Shown piece by piece: positions 24,164-36,487 of a stretch of DNA of 64,000 bases (the stretch's first letter is position 1; the number at the start of each line of letters is the position of its first letter). This DNA comes from Hsuehochloa calcarea. Its lineage: Eukaryota; Streptophyta; Magnoliopsida; Poales; Poaceae. Below the pieces are notes generated by a model. That model was not told the origin of the DNA, made no database searches, and was given only the letters and a program-made list of their open reading frames with translations. The stretch covers positions 4,075,517 through 4,139,516 of the forward strand of contig CM070598.1 in the NCBI GenBank assembly GCA_036346395.1. Direction: 5' to 3'. Both the position numbers and the translations under genes were made by a program.

Positions 24164-27100
24164 ATGGACGGCGGCGGTGGCGACGCTGCGGTGAGTGCCA
24201 TTTTGGGGGAAATGTTGGTGCTTTGGTGTGTTCATCTCGGGTGGGGATTGGTCTGATGCTCTTGTCTTTTTTGGTGCTCTTCTGCGCGAAGAAATCGGGG
24301 AAGCATGGCGGGCAGGTGTGCCAGATCTGCGGCGATGGCGTGGGGACGACGGCGGACGGCGAGCTGTTCACCGCCTGCGACGTCTGCGGGTTCCCGGTGT
24401 GCCGGCCCTGCTACGAGTACGAGCGCAAGGACGGCACCCAGGGGTGCCCGCAGTGCAAGACCAAGTACAAGCGCCGCAAGGGTATGTCACTGCGAGTCCG
24501 TCCTCCTCACCATTTCCATGGATTTCACTGTGATTCTTGTTAAGAACAACAAGTTAGGCTGGAGCAGCTGGTGAATGCATTTTGGTCTATAAGAATAGAG
24601 AAGATTTTATGTTTGATGAATTTATCGAGTTCTTAGCAAAAAGGCAAGCTTTTTTAGTGAATTGTACTCAAACTGTGGTAATAGCAACACAAGTCTAGCC
24701 TTTTGTTGAGTCTTTGTCATTGAGAGCAACAAATGGGAGTGAATTTATTGAGTTCAACAAGAAATTGTATCTTTGCTCAATTGTGTTTGGTTGTTTAGGG
24801 AGCCCACCAATACGTGGGGAGGAAAGTGAGGATGTTGATGCGGATGATGCCAGTGATTTCAACTACCCAACACCCGCCAACCAGGATCACAAGCACAAGA
24901 TCGCTGAGAGGATGCTCACCTGGCACATGAACTCAGGAGCTAGTGATGATGTTGGCCATGCTAAGTATGACAGTAGTGAGATTGGGCATCCCAAGTATGA
25001 CAGTGGCGAGATCCCTCGTGGATACATCCCATCACTCACTCATAGCCAGGTTGGAATTTGAACTTTAGTGGATTGCATTAACAGTATTTGGGAAGATGAA
25101 ACTATATTTGGTTTGTTCATCTGGATTCATTCTACAGATCTCAGGAGAAATTCCTGGAGCTTCCCCTGATCATTTGATGTCCCCGGTTGGGAACATTGGC
25201 AAGCGTGGACATCCGTTTCCCTATGTGAATCATTCTCGTACGTATATCTACCACCACAATCTCGTTTGGTTTCAACTCCTGTATCAGCTGTGAAAATGTA
25301 ATTGGCGTTTCTTGCTTCTTACCAGGAAATCCATCAAGGGAGTTCTCCGGTAGCCTTGGCAATGTTGCGTGGAAAGAGAGGGTTGATGGCTGGAAAATGA
25401 AGCAAGACAAGGGTGCAATTCCCATGACTAATGGGACAAGCATTGCTCCTTCTGAAGGCCGTGGAATTGGTGATATCGACTCATCTACTGACTATAACAT
25501 GGAAGACGCCTTACTGTGAGTTCTGATATGCTCTTGTCCACCATTAGTCATCTTTGAATTCTAACAACAATTAGTGCTATCCGCTTTACTTGGGAGGGTT
25601 TCTGCTATATTTGAAAATCTAATAGCTTTGTGTTTATAATATCATGCTTTGCTTTCAATCAATATATTTTACCCATACCTTAGATCATATTCTAAATGGG
25701 TGTACATGTCTTTCTGAAACCGTAAATACTGACTTTGCATGACTTGCAACACTAGCTTTTGTGCCATCTAAATTGCAGGAATGATGAAACTCGCCAGCCT
25801 CTATCAAGAAAAGTGCCAATTCCTTCATCCAGAATAAATCCCTACAGAATGGTCATTGTGCTACGTTTGATTGTCTTATGCATCTTCCTGCACTACCGTA
25901 TCACAAACCCTGTGCGTAATGCATATCCACTATGGCTGCTGTCTGTTATATGTGAGATTTGGTTTGCTCTATCCTGGATTTTGGATCAGTTCCCCAAGTG
26001 GTCTCCAATCAATCGTGAGACTTATCTTGATAGGCTGGCTTTAAGGTGATGTACAGTATTTAGTGCCAATAAATAGTTTCTGTAGTGCTAGTACTGACAG
26101 TATCACCATGTCACTTCTACTATCAGGTATGACCGAGAAGGTGAACCGTCTCAGTTGGCTGCTGTTGATATTTTTGTCAGTACCGTGGATCCTATGAAGG
26201 AGCCTCCTCTTGTCACTGCAAATACTGTGCTCTCCATCCTTGCTGTGGACTACCCCATTGATAAGGTATCTTGCTATGTGTCTGATGATGGAGCTGCAAT
26301 GCTGACCTTTGATGCACTCGCTGAGACTTCAGAGTTTGCTAGAAAATGGATACCGTTCTGTAAAAAGTACAGCATAGAACCCAGAGCCCCAGAGTGGTAC
26401 TTCACTCAGAAAATTGATTACTTGAAAGACAAAGTTCTCCCTTCATTTGTTAAAGATCGTCGGGCCATGAAGGTACATTTGGTTTATAAGCATGTACTTT
26501 TTGGTTGTTGCAGTTGCTGTTTCTGACATTAATGTCTATTGCAAAACTAAACTTCACAGAGAGAATATGAAGAATTCAAAGTTCGTGTTAATGGCCTTGT
26601 AGCCAAGGCTCAGAAAGTTCCAGAGGAAGGATGGATCATGCAAGATGGCACACCTTGGCCTGGGAACAATACCAGGGACCATCCTGGAATGATTCAGGTT
26701 AAATTCATCTTTTAGCAAAGACCACTTCATGTCTTGATTAACAGCTAGATATGCCAACACAGACTGGTTATTACAACCATTTTCGAACTCAATTTTCTGG
26801 TCATGCTTGTTAGAGATATAATATTAGAGATATGATTTGATTTATTTGGTTTCCTTATCTGTTACTGGTTTCCTTATCTGTAACTTGTACTGTGTATATA
26901 TACTGGTCAATTGGCCCCTGATAATACAAGCAACAATCATAACATGGTATCAGAGCCTACCTAGGTTTTGGATTTTCCGTCGCTTGTCGTCGCGACGTCG
27001 GCCTCCTCCGTTCTTGCGCCATGCACGGCCTCCTCTTCTTCTGCGCCTGCCAAGACGGCCTCCTTATGTTCGGCCCGTCGCCGCGCGCGCCGGATCCGGC

Positions 27101-30100
27101 TCCTCCTGCGTCGCCGGAGGTTGCCGCCGTCACCGTCGCTCTCGGCGGCGTCCGGCGCCTCCGCCGTGCCTTGGTGAGGTTGCCGCCGCCGCCGCTTCTA
27201 GGCCGCCTCATCTCTGGCGCTGCCGCGCTGGCTGCTGCGCCGCTGCTGCCGCCGTCATGTCCGCTCCTCATGCCGGATCTCCGGGCCGTCGCCGCGCGCC
27301 TCCGGTCCGGATCCGCTCTCCCAACGTCGCCGGAGGTTGCCGCCGTCGCTTCTCCGGCGTCCTCGCTGTCGCTAAGCCAAGCCGGCGCCATGTACCCGGA
27401 GTCGCCTCCGGCCGCTTGTCAAGATCGCCGCCGCCATCGAGGCGCGCCATCACGCGGCGTGATCTGAGAAACCTAGTTAGGGTTCCGCCGCTTCAGCGAT
27501 GGGCGTTAAAAGCCGGCCCACCTGCCTTCCTTTAAGGAGTTCCAAAAAAAAAAAAAAAAACGTTGGTCTAACCGCGCGCCGTCGGCCGCTGTTAGACCTC
27601 GTTGTCTTGGTCGCCGCGCCGTCCAACCCTTTACCAATAGGCACCGTTTCTCCTCATTTGCCGCTTCTGATCTTGACGGTATTAACTACACCGACCGTGT
27701 CTCATATGCGCATCCATATGCGCGGTCTTAAATCTTTAGGCGTCCTCTCCAGCGATGTCACTGCCCGCCATGCCCTTCTCCTCCGACGGAGCCTACGTCT
27801 GCTTGCGCTTCCCGACGGTGACAAAGTCGCTATTGAGTCTGCCGCCTTGCGATGAGAAGGCTGCCTCTGCCTACCAAGAGGCTCTGGACTCCTACATGGA
27901 TCGCTTGACTACCTACACTCAGTGGTGTGACGACGACGCTCGAGCTGCTGCTGTCTTCATCGCGAGTGTTGACCTCGATTTTCTTACGAGATTGTGGGAT
28001 TTTCATCTACCGTCCGGATGTGGACTCATCTTCGACAGCCGCTCTGAACCTCTGGAGATGCCTCTACTTGTCGATGGTTCGTCGAGCGCTCTCTTGGCGG
28101 GTGATGCTACTATTGACGCCTTCTACGCTCAGAGTTCTGCGATGCGGCGTCAATGGACTCTCTTCGCCTTCTTTGGCCGTCGCTCCTGTTCATCTTTGCT
28201 TGGTCGTCGTCTTGACACAGTTTCGGCGTGTCTACGAGTTCCTTACTCGCCGCCCCGAGTTCGAGCGGAGGCGTGCCTCACTACTTGCACGCCACCTCGT
28301 GTCACTCTTCCGAGGCCCTTACCGAGATACGTGCGAGAGGAGACTCGTCTCGAGTGGTCTTTGGTCGATGCCACTCCTCCGTGCTCGCCGCCGTACACAC
28401 TGCTACATCGACTACTTCACGCTTGATCTGCGCCTCCTCCGTGGCCGCCACAGTGGTGGTGGCGCCGCTCCATCTGGCGGTGGTCGTCCTCGCCGCTCCT
28501 CTTTGCGACAAGATCGGCCACATTGAGTCTCGGTGCTACAAGAAATGGCATATTTCACGCCGTTCTTCTCTAGCACTGCACCGGTACTTCTAACGACGTC
28601 TCGCCGACTACTTCGCATTTTCTCTCGCGAAAGCGAGGAGATAGCGGACTTGACGGCGCTTGCCGCCGTGTTCTTCCTCGGCGGGTTCTGCGCAGTTGCG
28701 GCCGACTCTTGAGCAATCGAGAAACCACCTCCTACGCATGTGTACCTCCCCATGGATCCTTGATTAGGAGCATCCTTCCACATGACTTCCGATTCTTCCA
28801 CTCTATCTTTTGTTACACCTCTTGATTCCCCATCGTTGTTCTTCTTGCTCGATACCATGTTATGATTGTTGCTTGTATTATCGAGGGCCAATTGGCGATA
28901 TATATACAGTACAAATTACGAATAAGGAAACCAAGATATGAATAAGGAAACCAAATAAACCATTGTCGCGCTCTTCTTTCGGTGGCGTCATTGCATCGGT
29001 CTGCATTCTCAACTTGATGTCAAGAATGCCTTTCTTAATGGCGAGTTGCGTGAGGAGGTCTACATGCATCCGCCACTGGGTATTCTGCATTCGAGGGCAT
29101 GGTGCATCGCCTTCGTCGCTCTCTCTATGGCCTTAAGCAAGCCCCTCGTGCTGGTTTGAGCGCTTCTCCTCTGTGGTCACTTCTGCTTTGGTTTTGACAA
29201 GTGATCATGATCCGCTCTTTGTCCACACTTCGTCTCGTGGTGGACTCTTCTTCTTACGTATGTTGATGATATGATCATTCACAGGAGATGATTCTCGAGT
29301 ACATTGCCTTTGTCAAGGCTCGTCTTAGTGAGCGGTTCCTTATGTCGGATCTTGGTCCTCTTCGTTACTTCCTTGGGATTGAGGTTACTTCCACTCCGGA
29401 TGGTTTCTTTATGTCCCAAGAGAAGTATATTCGAGATCTTCTTGATCGCGCCTCCCTCATCGATCAATGCGTCTGTTGAGACTCCTATGGAGCTCAATGT
29501 TCACCTCCGACCCTCGATGGCGAGCCTCTTTACGATCCGGCTTCGCTATCGTCATCTTGTTGGGAGTCTTGTCTACCTTGTTTGTTACTCGTCCGGATAT
29601 CACTTATCCAGATCCACATTCGAGTCGGTTTGTTTCTGCTCCCCTCTCAGTCCACTACGACCACCTTCTTGAGTTCTACGATACCTTCGTGGGACTATCT
29701 CTCGCCGTCTCTTCTTTCCACGCTCCACTCGTTACGACTTCAGCTTATTCGGATGCTACTTGGGCGGCGATCCTCCGATCGCGGTCTATCTCTGCTTCTT
29801 GTGTTTTTCTTGGTGGTTCGCTTATTGCACGGAAGGCGAAGAAGCAGACTGCGATGTCCCGTTCGAGTCAGAGGTGAGTTGCGAGCTATGGCTCTCTTGA
29901 TGCAGAGATTACTTGGCTACGGTGGTTACTTGAGGATTTTGGTGTTTCACATTACTACCGACTCCTCTCTTGTCGACAAGATCAGTGCTATCGGTGTTGC
30001 AGTGACCACGTGAAGCATGAGCTCACCAAGCATATTGGTGTTGATGCTTCCTTCATGAGGTCTTGTGTGCGAGATCGGTGATTGCTCTTGATATGTGCCT

Positions 30101-33100
30101 TGAGCTTGGATAGCGGATTTCTTCACGAAGGCCCGGACTTCGAGCACAAGACGGCTTCTACCTCTCCAAACTCAGTGTTGTTGATCCACCATGAGTTTGA
30201 GGGGGGGTGTTAGAGATATAATATTAGAGATATGATTTGATTTATTTGGTTTCCTTATCTGTTACTGGTTTCCTTATCTGTAACTTGTACTGTGTATATA
30301 TACTGGCCAATTGGCCCCTGATAATACAAGCAACAATCATAACAATGCTCAGGTTTTCCTTGGTCATAGTGGAGGCCTTGATACTGAGGGTAATGAGCTT
30401 CCTCGTTTGGTTTATGTGTCTCGTGAGAAACGTCCTGGATTCCAACACCACAAGAAGGCTGGTGCTATGAATGCACTTGTGAGTAGCTAAATGTTACTGA
30501 AATCAAAAGGTATCTTGTATACTTCGATTACTAAGATGTAATGGAAGTGGAATGTTTTCTGCAGGTTCGTGTATCAGCTGTCCTTACTAATGGGCAATAC
30601 TTATTGAATCTTGATTGTGATCACTACATCAACAATAGCAAGGCCCTCCGGGAGGCTATGTGCTTCCTTATGGACCCAAATCTAGGAAGGAGTGTCTGTT
30701 ATGTCCAGTTCCCTCAGAGGTTCGATGGTATTGATTGGAATGATCGATATGCAAACAGGAACACGGTGTTTTTCGATGTAAGCTATAGCAATATCCTTTT
30801 AGATTGTTGTGTATCTCACTTTCATATTTTCCATGAGCATCAAGTAGTTTTGATGAATCACTGATGTTAATATTATTATTTGATGAACTTTGTTCGAAAA
30901 TCCGATTGACTATGATCAATAACTCTTCTGCATCTGTTTACTGCAGATTAACTTGAGAGGTCTCGATGGCATTCAAGGACCAGTTTATGTGGGAACTGGT
31001 TGTGTGTTCAACAGAACAGCTCTATATGGTTATGAACCACCAATTAAGAAGAAGAAGCCGGGATTCTTCTCTTCGCTTTGTGGGGAAAGAAGAAGACAAC
31101 AAAATCGAAGAGCTCGGAAAAGAAGTCACACAAGCATGTAGATAGTTCTGTGCCAGTATTTAATCTTGAAGATATAGAGGAAGGGGTTGAAGGTACCGTC
31201 AACTTGTGTTTTTAAATTCAAGTAGATAACAATTAACAATCTTTTCTCTGCAATTATTTATTTTTGTTGTAGTCTATATAAAAATTTCCTTTTACTGGGA
31301 ATAGCTAGGCATACATTTATTTTTGACCTGACTGCCACTCTCATGATAGGTTCTGGATTTGATGATGAGAAATCACTTCTTATGTCCCAAATGAGTCTGG
31401 AGAAGAGATTTGGCCAGTCCAGTGTTTTTGTAGCTTCCACTCTGATGGAATATGGTGGTGTTCCTCAATCTGCAAATCCAGAGTCTCTTCTGAAAGAAGC
31501 TATTCATGTCATCAGCTGTGGTTATGAGGACAAATCTGATTGGGGAACTGAGGTAACTAAGTTATACACTCAATATGTTAGAGATAGGAATTTGTCTTTT
31601 GCATTTCCTTATATGTATAGGGTATATCCCTTTGTACCTTATATATATTGTCCATTGGACCTCTTTAATATACACACAATATTCATAACATGGTATCAGC
31701 GCAAAGGTTAGGGTTAGGCTCAAGCACGAACACACCACTAAACTGCCGTATCCGTGTCGGATGCCGTGTTCAACACGGATACGGCTCGGACACGTCTCCG
31801 ACACGTGTTGGCGGCGTGTCGACAGCTTTTACAATGAATTTAAATCTTTAAAATTCCCGACACGTGTCGGACACGTCGAGACCGCCTGTCCGACACGGCC
31901 CAGCCCTCAAACCAGCCAGGCAGCCACAGGCTGCTAGGTTTTCCCGCAGTCCAGCACGAAGCGTCGAAGCCTCCTGCAGTCCCGCACGAATCGCCTGCCT
32001 CCCGCACGCCCGAAGACCTCGTTGCGGGTCACGCCCGTCGGCCTCTCCGCGCCGTCGGCTCAAGCTCCTCCTCCCTCGTGCCACCGGATTCCTCGCGCGG
32101 CCTCCTCCCTCGCGCTGCCGGATCCAGCTCCAGCTCCTCCTCCCTCACTCGCTGCCCTCGCTCGTCGCGCCGCCCTCGCGCAGCCGGATCCATCTCCAGC
32201 TCCTCCCTCGCTGCGCCGTCGGATCCAGCCCATCCTCCCTCACGCCGCCGGTTCCAGCTCCTCCTCCGATCCTCCCTCACGCCGCTGGCTCCAGGTAATG
32301 CACTGATGCTTTGCTTGTGTAATGTGTACTGATGCAATGCTTTGCTTCATTGCTTGTGTTTGTGCTGGGCGATGGCTATTAGCATTTAGCAGAGCAGAAG
32401 GAAAATGGGTTGGCTTGCTTCATTGCTTGTGATGGGCGATGGGCCGATGGCTATTAGCTTTGCTTCATTGCTTGTCATCTTGTGTACCGATGGGCGATTG
32501 TTGTCTTGCTGATGTAGTGATGTACCAGTGTTCACTGTCTAGTGCCCAGTAGTATGTAGATTCAGTCGCAGAGAACTTAGTCCAGAAGACCTGAACAAGT
32601 GTAATACATAAATGATGCACTGATGCTTGTTCAGTTGTTCTCATGTTAATATGTTACTGATTGCTTGTTTTTCATTATTTTAGAAAAATGGAAGCAGATA
32701 ATTCTAATGCTAGAGAGGAACAAACCAACAATAGGTTCAAGCCTCCATTGTGGAATCATGTTGACGTTGTAGACAAGGGTGGTTAAGGGGGAGGAAATGT
32801 GAAATGGAGATGCAAGTATTGCAAATATGTTGGCACTAGTAGCTACTCTAAAGTCAAAGCGCACTTGCTGAAAATTACTAATGGTGGAATCAAGATATGT
32901 CCTAAGGCGACAATACCTATTCTTGCTCAGCTTAAAAGTGAAGTTACAAAGGCTGAGGATGAACAAGCAAAAACAAGGCCAAGAGATGTGCCCTTGCCAC
33001 CATCAACTGTCGGTAATGTTGCTAGTGCTAGTGTTTCTTCATCAAGCATGGACTCGGTTATGTTGGGGAATAAGAAGCGGAGGGGACCTTCTTCACCATT

Positions 33101-36100
33101 AGAGAAAGCTTGGGCCATGGATTTGCGCAATCAACTAGATAATGGAATTCTGATTTCTAGAAATGGTATATTGGTATTCATATGAACAATTGAACATATC
33201 ATGATTTATGAATTGACTACAAACTTTGCAAGAAGAATGAAGAGGCGAGTGTCATCTTTGAGATTTTGAGAAGTACATATTACGAGTTTACTTTACACTT
33301 TACAATATTTCAGTTTGACAAGCATGAAGAAATATAAAAAATAATACATATGTGTAATTTATTCTTATTATTTAAATATCCTGCGTCGGTGTCGTATCGA
33401 CGTATCAGTGTTCGTGCATCATAGGTGTTAGGGTTAATGTAGCACCTTCGATGCCAAGCCTCTACTCGCCTCTGCTACCGCTGCCCCTAGGAGGATCGAT
33501 CTTTGCTCCCGGGGGTGGCCTTCTGTTGTAGATTTTTTCTTGGCGTAGAAGCAGCAATCTCAGCAAGCATCAACGATCGCCAGCGTCCTCGTCGTCGCGT
33601 GAATGATGCCGGGGAGCTCACGACATGGCGTACCTTCGCACCGTCCAGATCTCCCCTGGCCAGCTGGCCTGACGGAACTCTTCTTGGCCCGGATCCTCTC
33701 CCACCGTTGGCGCCGCCTCTGGGCCCTCCTCTCCTCCCAAATCGCTCGAGCCGCTCGATGCCATCGATGGCTTCCACGGTCGCTGCCTCCCGGATCCACG
33801 CTGTCGTCGCATGGCGGGCATCCTCCTCATCGACGACACCTCGCCATCTCCGACGTCATCTCATCTCGCGGGAATCTTCTCCACCTTGGGATCCTTGGGA
33901 GGAAGCCGAGCGAACGACTGCGGAGCGGAGCCGAGAGGGGAGGAAGATGCTCGGATTTGGAGAACACTTGGCCGCCACGGCGCCGCCGCCGTCAAGCGCT
34001 GCCTCGGGCCCCTCTGTCACCAGTTGTTGCGCCATTCAGCAACCGCCGCTGCTCTCGTTGGCGCCGCCTCCATCGCCGCGCTAGCCGCCCGTCGGGTTAT
34101 GCGCTTTCCTCTCCGCGACCTCGCCTACTTTATAGCTCCGCCCGGCTGCCCGTTCCTCTCACTGGACAATGTCCATGAAGGCTGCGCAACCATTGGTGGA
34201 GAACAGGGGAGGGAATCCCTAATCCTCCCTTGTGTTCCTTTTCTTAATGGGTCGACGTGCATTTATGGGCCCGATTGGGAAGCTATGCTTGCCCTCCGAC
34301 TGCTAGTGCTATTTTCTACTGGTCCTTGTTGTTTGGCCGTCGTCCTTGCCTGCTTGCTACTAGTATTTGCTGCTAATGAGTCTTTTCTTCTTTTGTGTCG
34401 TTTCTTCCGTTGCGTCCATCCAAGTCCGTACCACTTTATCTTTGAGTTCGTCTAAACCATGCGAGTCCACAAATTTATTGTCAGCCATAGAAGCATAGGA
34501 ATTCCCTTATGCCTGGCAACAGCCGCCGCTTCCGCCTTCTTTCTGAGCCGCATGCAAATCGTAGAAGTCATTATGATGCTGTCATTTCTCTTTTAGCAGC
34601 CGCCCCAAGCTTCTAAGGCCGCCGCGCTTTGCTGCGCCGCCGTCGTCTTGGGCTTCGATCTGCGCTGTCATGCTTCCACCTATTCCTATTCGGCTTGATT
34701 TGACAATTCTCTTTATTCATATTGGTTTCATCATCTTCTTCGTAGTGTTGCCGCAGTCAACTTTCTCAGCCTCTGCACCTTGTGCTTTATGGACTGTTGC
34801 ACTACGCCGGATGGGAGAAGATCTTTTGATACTCGACATATTTTCCAAGAGCTGCATGCTACGACGATATTATCAAAACTCGGACTTTGGATTTTTCATA
34901 TTTTAGTGTTAACCATCTTCAAATGCAATGCTATTGCATACGCCTTGCATTTGAGTGGTGGGGGGGGGTGTTAGAGATAGAAATCTGTCTTTTGTATTTC
35001 CTTATCTATATAGGGTATATCTCTTTGTATCCTATATATACCTATTGGGTCTCTTCAATATACACACAATATTCATAACACAATAATGTCAGCATTGTTA
35101 AGATACCAACGGATCTTCTGCAAATTGAAGATGAAGTTGAGTATTTTGTTGTTCTGATTTACATAGAGTTAAAGACTTGTGAGTTCTTCTGAACTTTAAC
35201 TAAATTCACATCTGTGCTATGTTGCCATTGTTGCAAATGATCTATTTATTGTTGACTTGAGGAAAAAAATCTTGATTCACTGTATATCTGTAATGGTACT
35301 GTTGTGGTTTGTAGATTGGATGGATCTATGGTTCTGTTACAGAAGATATTCTCACTGGGTTCAAGATGCATGCGCGAGGCTGGCGGTCAATCTACTGCAT
35401 GCCTAAGCGACCAGCTTTCAAGGGGTCTGCTCCTATTAACCTTTCAGATCGTCTGAACCAAGTGCTTCGGTGGGCTCTTGGTTCTGTGGAAATTCTTTTC
35501 AGTAGGCATTGTCCCATATGGTACGGCTATGGAGGACGGCTTAAGTTCCTGGAGAGATTTGCTTACGTCAACACCACAATTTATCCACTCACATCTCTCC
35601 CACTCCTCTTGTACTGCATATTGCCGGCTATTTGTCTTCTCACTGGGAAGTTCATCATCCCAGAGGTAAAACACAGCTCAATTTTGTTCTTGTGCAGATA
35701 AAATTGCAGAAGAAGTTATATTGACTAGCTCTATTTTGGAATGCAGATTAGCAACTTTGCCAGTATTTGGTTTATCTCTCTCTTTCTTTCAATCTTTGCC
35801 ACTGGTATCCTTGAGATGAGGTGGAGTGGTGTTGGCATCGACGAGTGGTGGAGGAATGAACAGTTCTGGGTTATTGGCGGTATTTCTGCACATCTATTTG
35901 CTGTCTTCCAGGGTCTCCTGAAGGTGCTTGCTGGTATAGACACCAGCTTCACTGTCACCTCAAAGGCCACTGATGAAGAAGGTGATTTTGCTGAGCTCTA
36001 CATGTTCAAGTGGACAACTCTTCTGATCCCACCGACCACTATTTTGATCATCAACCTGGTCGGTGTTGTTGCTGGTATCTCCTACGCGATCAACAGCGGT

Positions 36101-36331
36101 TACCAGTCATGGGGGCCGCTCTTTGGGAAGCTCTTCTTCGCCTTCTGGGTGATTGTCCACTTGTACCCCTTCCTCAAGGGTCTCATGGGCCGGCAGAACC
36201 GCACGCCGACCATTGTTGTCGTCTGGGCCATCCTCCTTGCATCCATCTTCTCCTTGCTGTGGGTTCGTATCGATCCATTCACCACCCGGGTCACTGGCCC
36301 GGATACCCAAAAGTGTGGCATCAACTGCTAG
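24164..36331 (+). CDS. CESA3: Cellulose synthase catalytic subunit, CESA3-like, with a frameshift
   Basis: Fourteen exons with GT-AG borders: 24164-24190, 24292-24481, 24799-25049, 25138-25237, 25326-25515, 25779-26045, 26127-26472, 26560-26697, 30353-30478, 30565-30777, 30947-31192, 31350-31552, 35315-35665, 35747-36331. The protein would be about 1077 residues, normal for plant CESA. It has a RING-type zinc finger (Cys 19-64), the first catalytic DDG (~395), DCD (562-564), TED (~775) and QVLRW (~815), plus transmembrane helices near residues 280-340 and in the C-terminus. CESA polymerises UDP-glucose into cellulose in plasma-membrane rosettes; CESA3-type genes serve primary walls. In exon 11, tgtgggg at 31081-31084 is one base short. 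The frame then leaves the family sequence and stops at 31139-31141 after about 680 residues, without TED, QxxRW and the last helices. The split-codon phases of exons 11 and 12 fit only if one base is missing. Either the gene is broken or the homopolymer was miscalled. Confidence 0.93.
26808..26944 (+). repeat. 5' LTR of the intron-8 Copia element
   Basis: 137 bp, TGTTAGAG to ATAACA, followed at once by the tggtatcagagc primer-binding site at 26945. It contains the internal doublet ggtttccttatctgt repeated twice. Confidence 0.93.
30208..30344 (+). repeat. 3' LTR of the intron-8 Copia element
   Basis: 137 bp, preceded by gagggggg and followed by the atgct target duplication, eight bases before CESA exon 9 begins. 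It differs from the 5' LTR by a t/c change in actggNcaattgg, so the insertion is probably young. Confidence 0.93.
31717..33426 (+). mobile_element. hAT-like element nested in the intron-12 LTR element
   Basis: A ten-base inverted repeat, gcacgaacac at 31724-31733 and gtgttcgtgc at 33408-33417, lies close to both ends. The flanks share gttagggtta (31707-31716 and 33427-33436), which contains an 8 bp target duplication of the hAT kind. The interior begins with repeated cggacacg/gacacgtg words and holds a BED zinc-finger fragment (32688-33183). The exact terminal bases are uncertain by a few positions. The nesting shows that this element arrived after the LTR element. Confidence 0.6.
32688..33183 (+). 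pseudogene. BED zinc-finger fragment of a hAT-type gene
   Basis: From an ATG at 32688 the frame runs 32 codons to a stop at 32784-32786. It then continues in the same frame through NVKWRCKYCKYVGTSSYSKV and KAHLLKITNGGIKICPK. The W-x-C-x2-C pair followed by a His and a Cys is the BED zinc finger found at the N-terminus of hAT transposases and domesticated relatives. No hAT catalytic core or dimerisation domain follows before 33426. It is a broken 5' piece and needs no separate function. Confidence 0.6.
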
Positions 36332-36487
36332 GACAGTGGAAGATACTAGGAATTTTGTTGCAAGTTATTAGCGGGTGACTCTTTATAGTTTACCAGATGA
36401 TCTTGGTTGTCAGAAGGTTGCTTATGTATTAATATGTAGTACATTGGTGTTCGTCTGTTGATAAGTTAATACTAGTATTTATTTATT
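36332..36487 (+). other. CESA 3' untranslated region
   Basis: The sequence after the TAG is retained almost base for base after the second CESA fragment (43004-43159). That fits a transcribed tail copied along with the gene end. An atgtattaatatgtagtaca segment near 36424 could serve as the polyadenylation region; no exact AATAAA is seen. Confidence 0.5.

Larger units (their letters stand above)
26808..30344 (+). mobile_element. Copia-type LTR retrotransposon in CESA intron 8
   Basis: Two 137 bp LTRs (26808-26944 and 30208-30344) begin TGTTAGAG and end ATAACA, and differ at one base by eye. A 5 bp target duplication, atgct, flanks the element (26803-26807, 30345-30349). The primer-binding site tggtatcagagc follows the 5' LTR, and a polypurine tract of seven G precedes the 3' LTR. 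Inside are a gag-like region (27755-28100), a CCHC-like knuckle (CDKIGHIESRCYKKW, about 28505), and reverse transcriptase and RNase H pieces between 29000 and 30050 (LDVKNAFLNGE, LGIEVTSTPDGFFMSQEKY, TRPDITYP). Frames are broken and no integrase is visible between gag and reverse transcriptase, so the copy is defective and needed help to move. It lies in the same direction as CESA and must be spliced out with the intron. Confidence 0.92.
31576..35080 (+). mobile_element. Non-coding LTR element in CESA intron 12
   Basis: LTRs at 31576-31690 (115 bp) and 34969-35080 (112 bp) begin TGTTAGAG and end CATAACA. A 5 bp target duplication, caata, is at 31571-31575 and 35081-35085. The primer-binding site tggtatcagcgca follows the 5' LTR, and a run of eight or more G precedes the 3' LTR. 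I see no gag or pol; the 33440-34960 interior has only unrecognised frames. It therefore looks like a non-autonomous (LARD-like) element moved by a Copia relative. The LTRs differ at a dozen or more sites, so it is older than the intron-8 insertion. A hAT-like element sits inside it. Its right half is copied again at 38206-39121. Confidence 0.88.

Noticed and set aside
24164..36331. CESA as an old processed or dead pseudogene
   Set aside because: All 14 exons have intact splice sites and domain motifs and the introns are retained. A single missing base in a G run is more likely a recent change or a base-call error than long decay.
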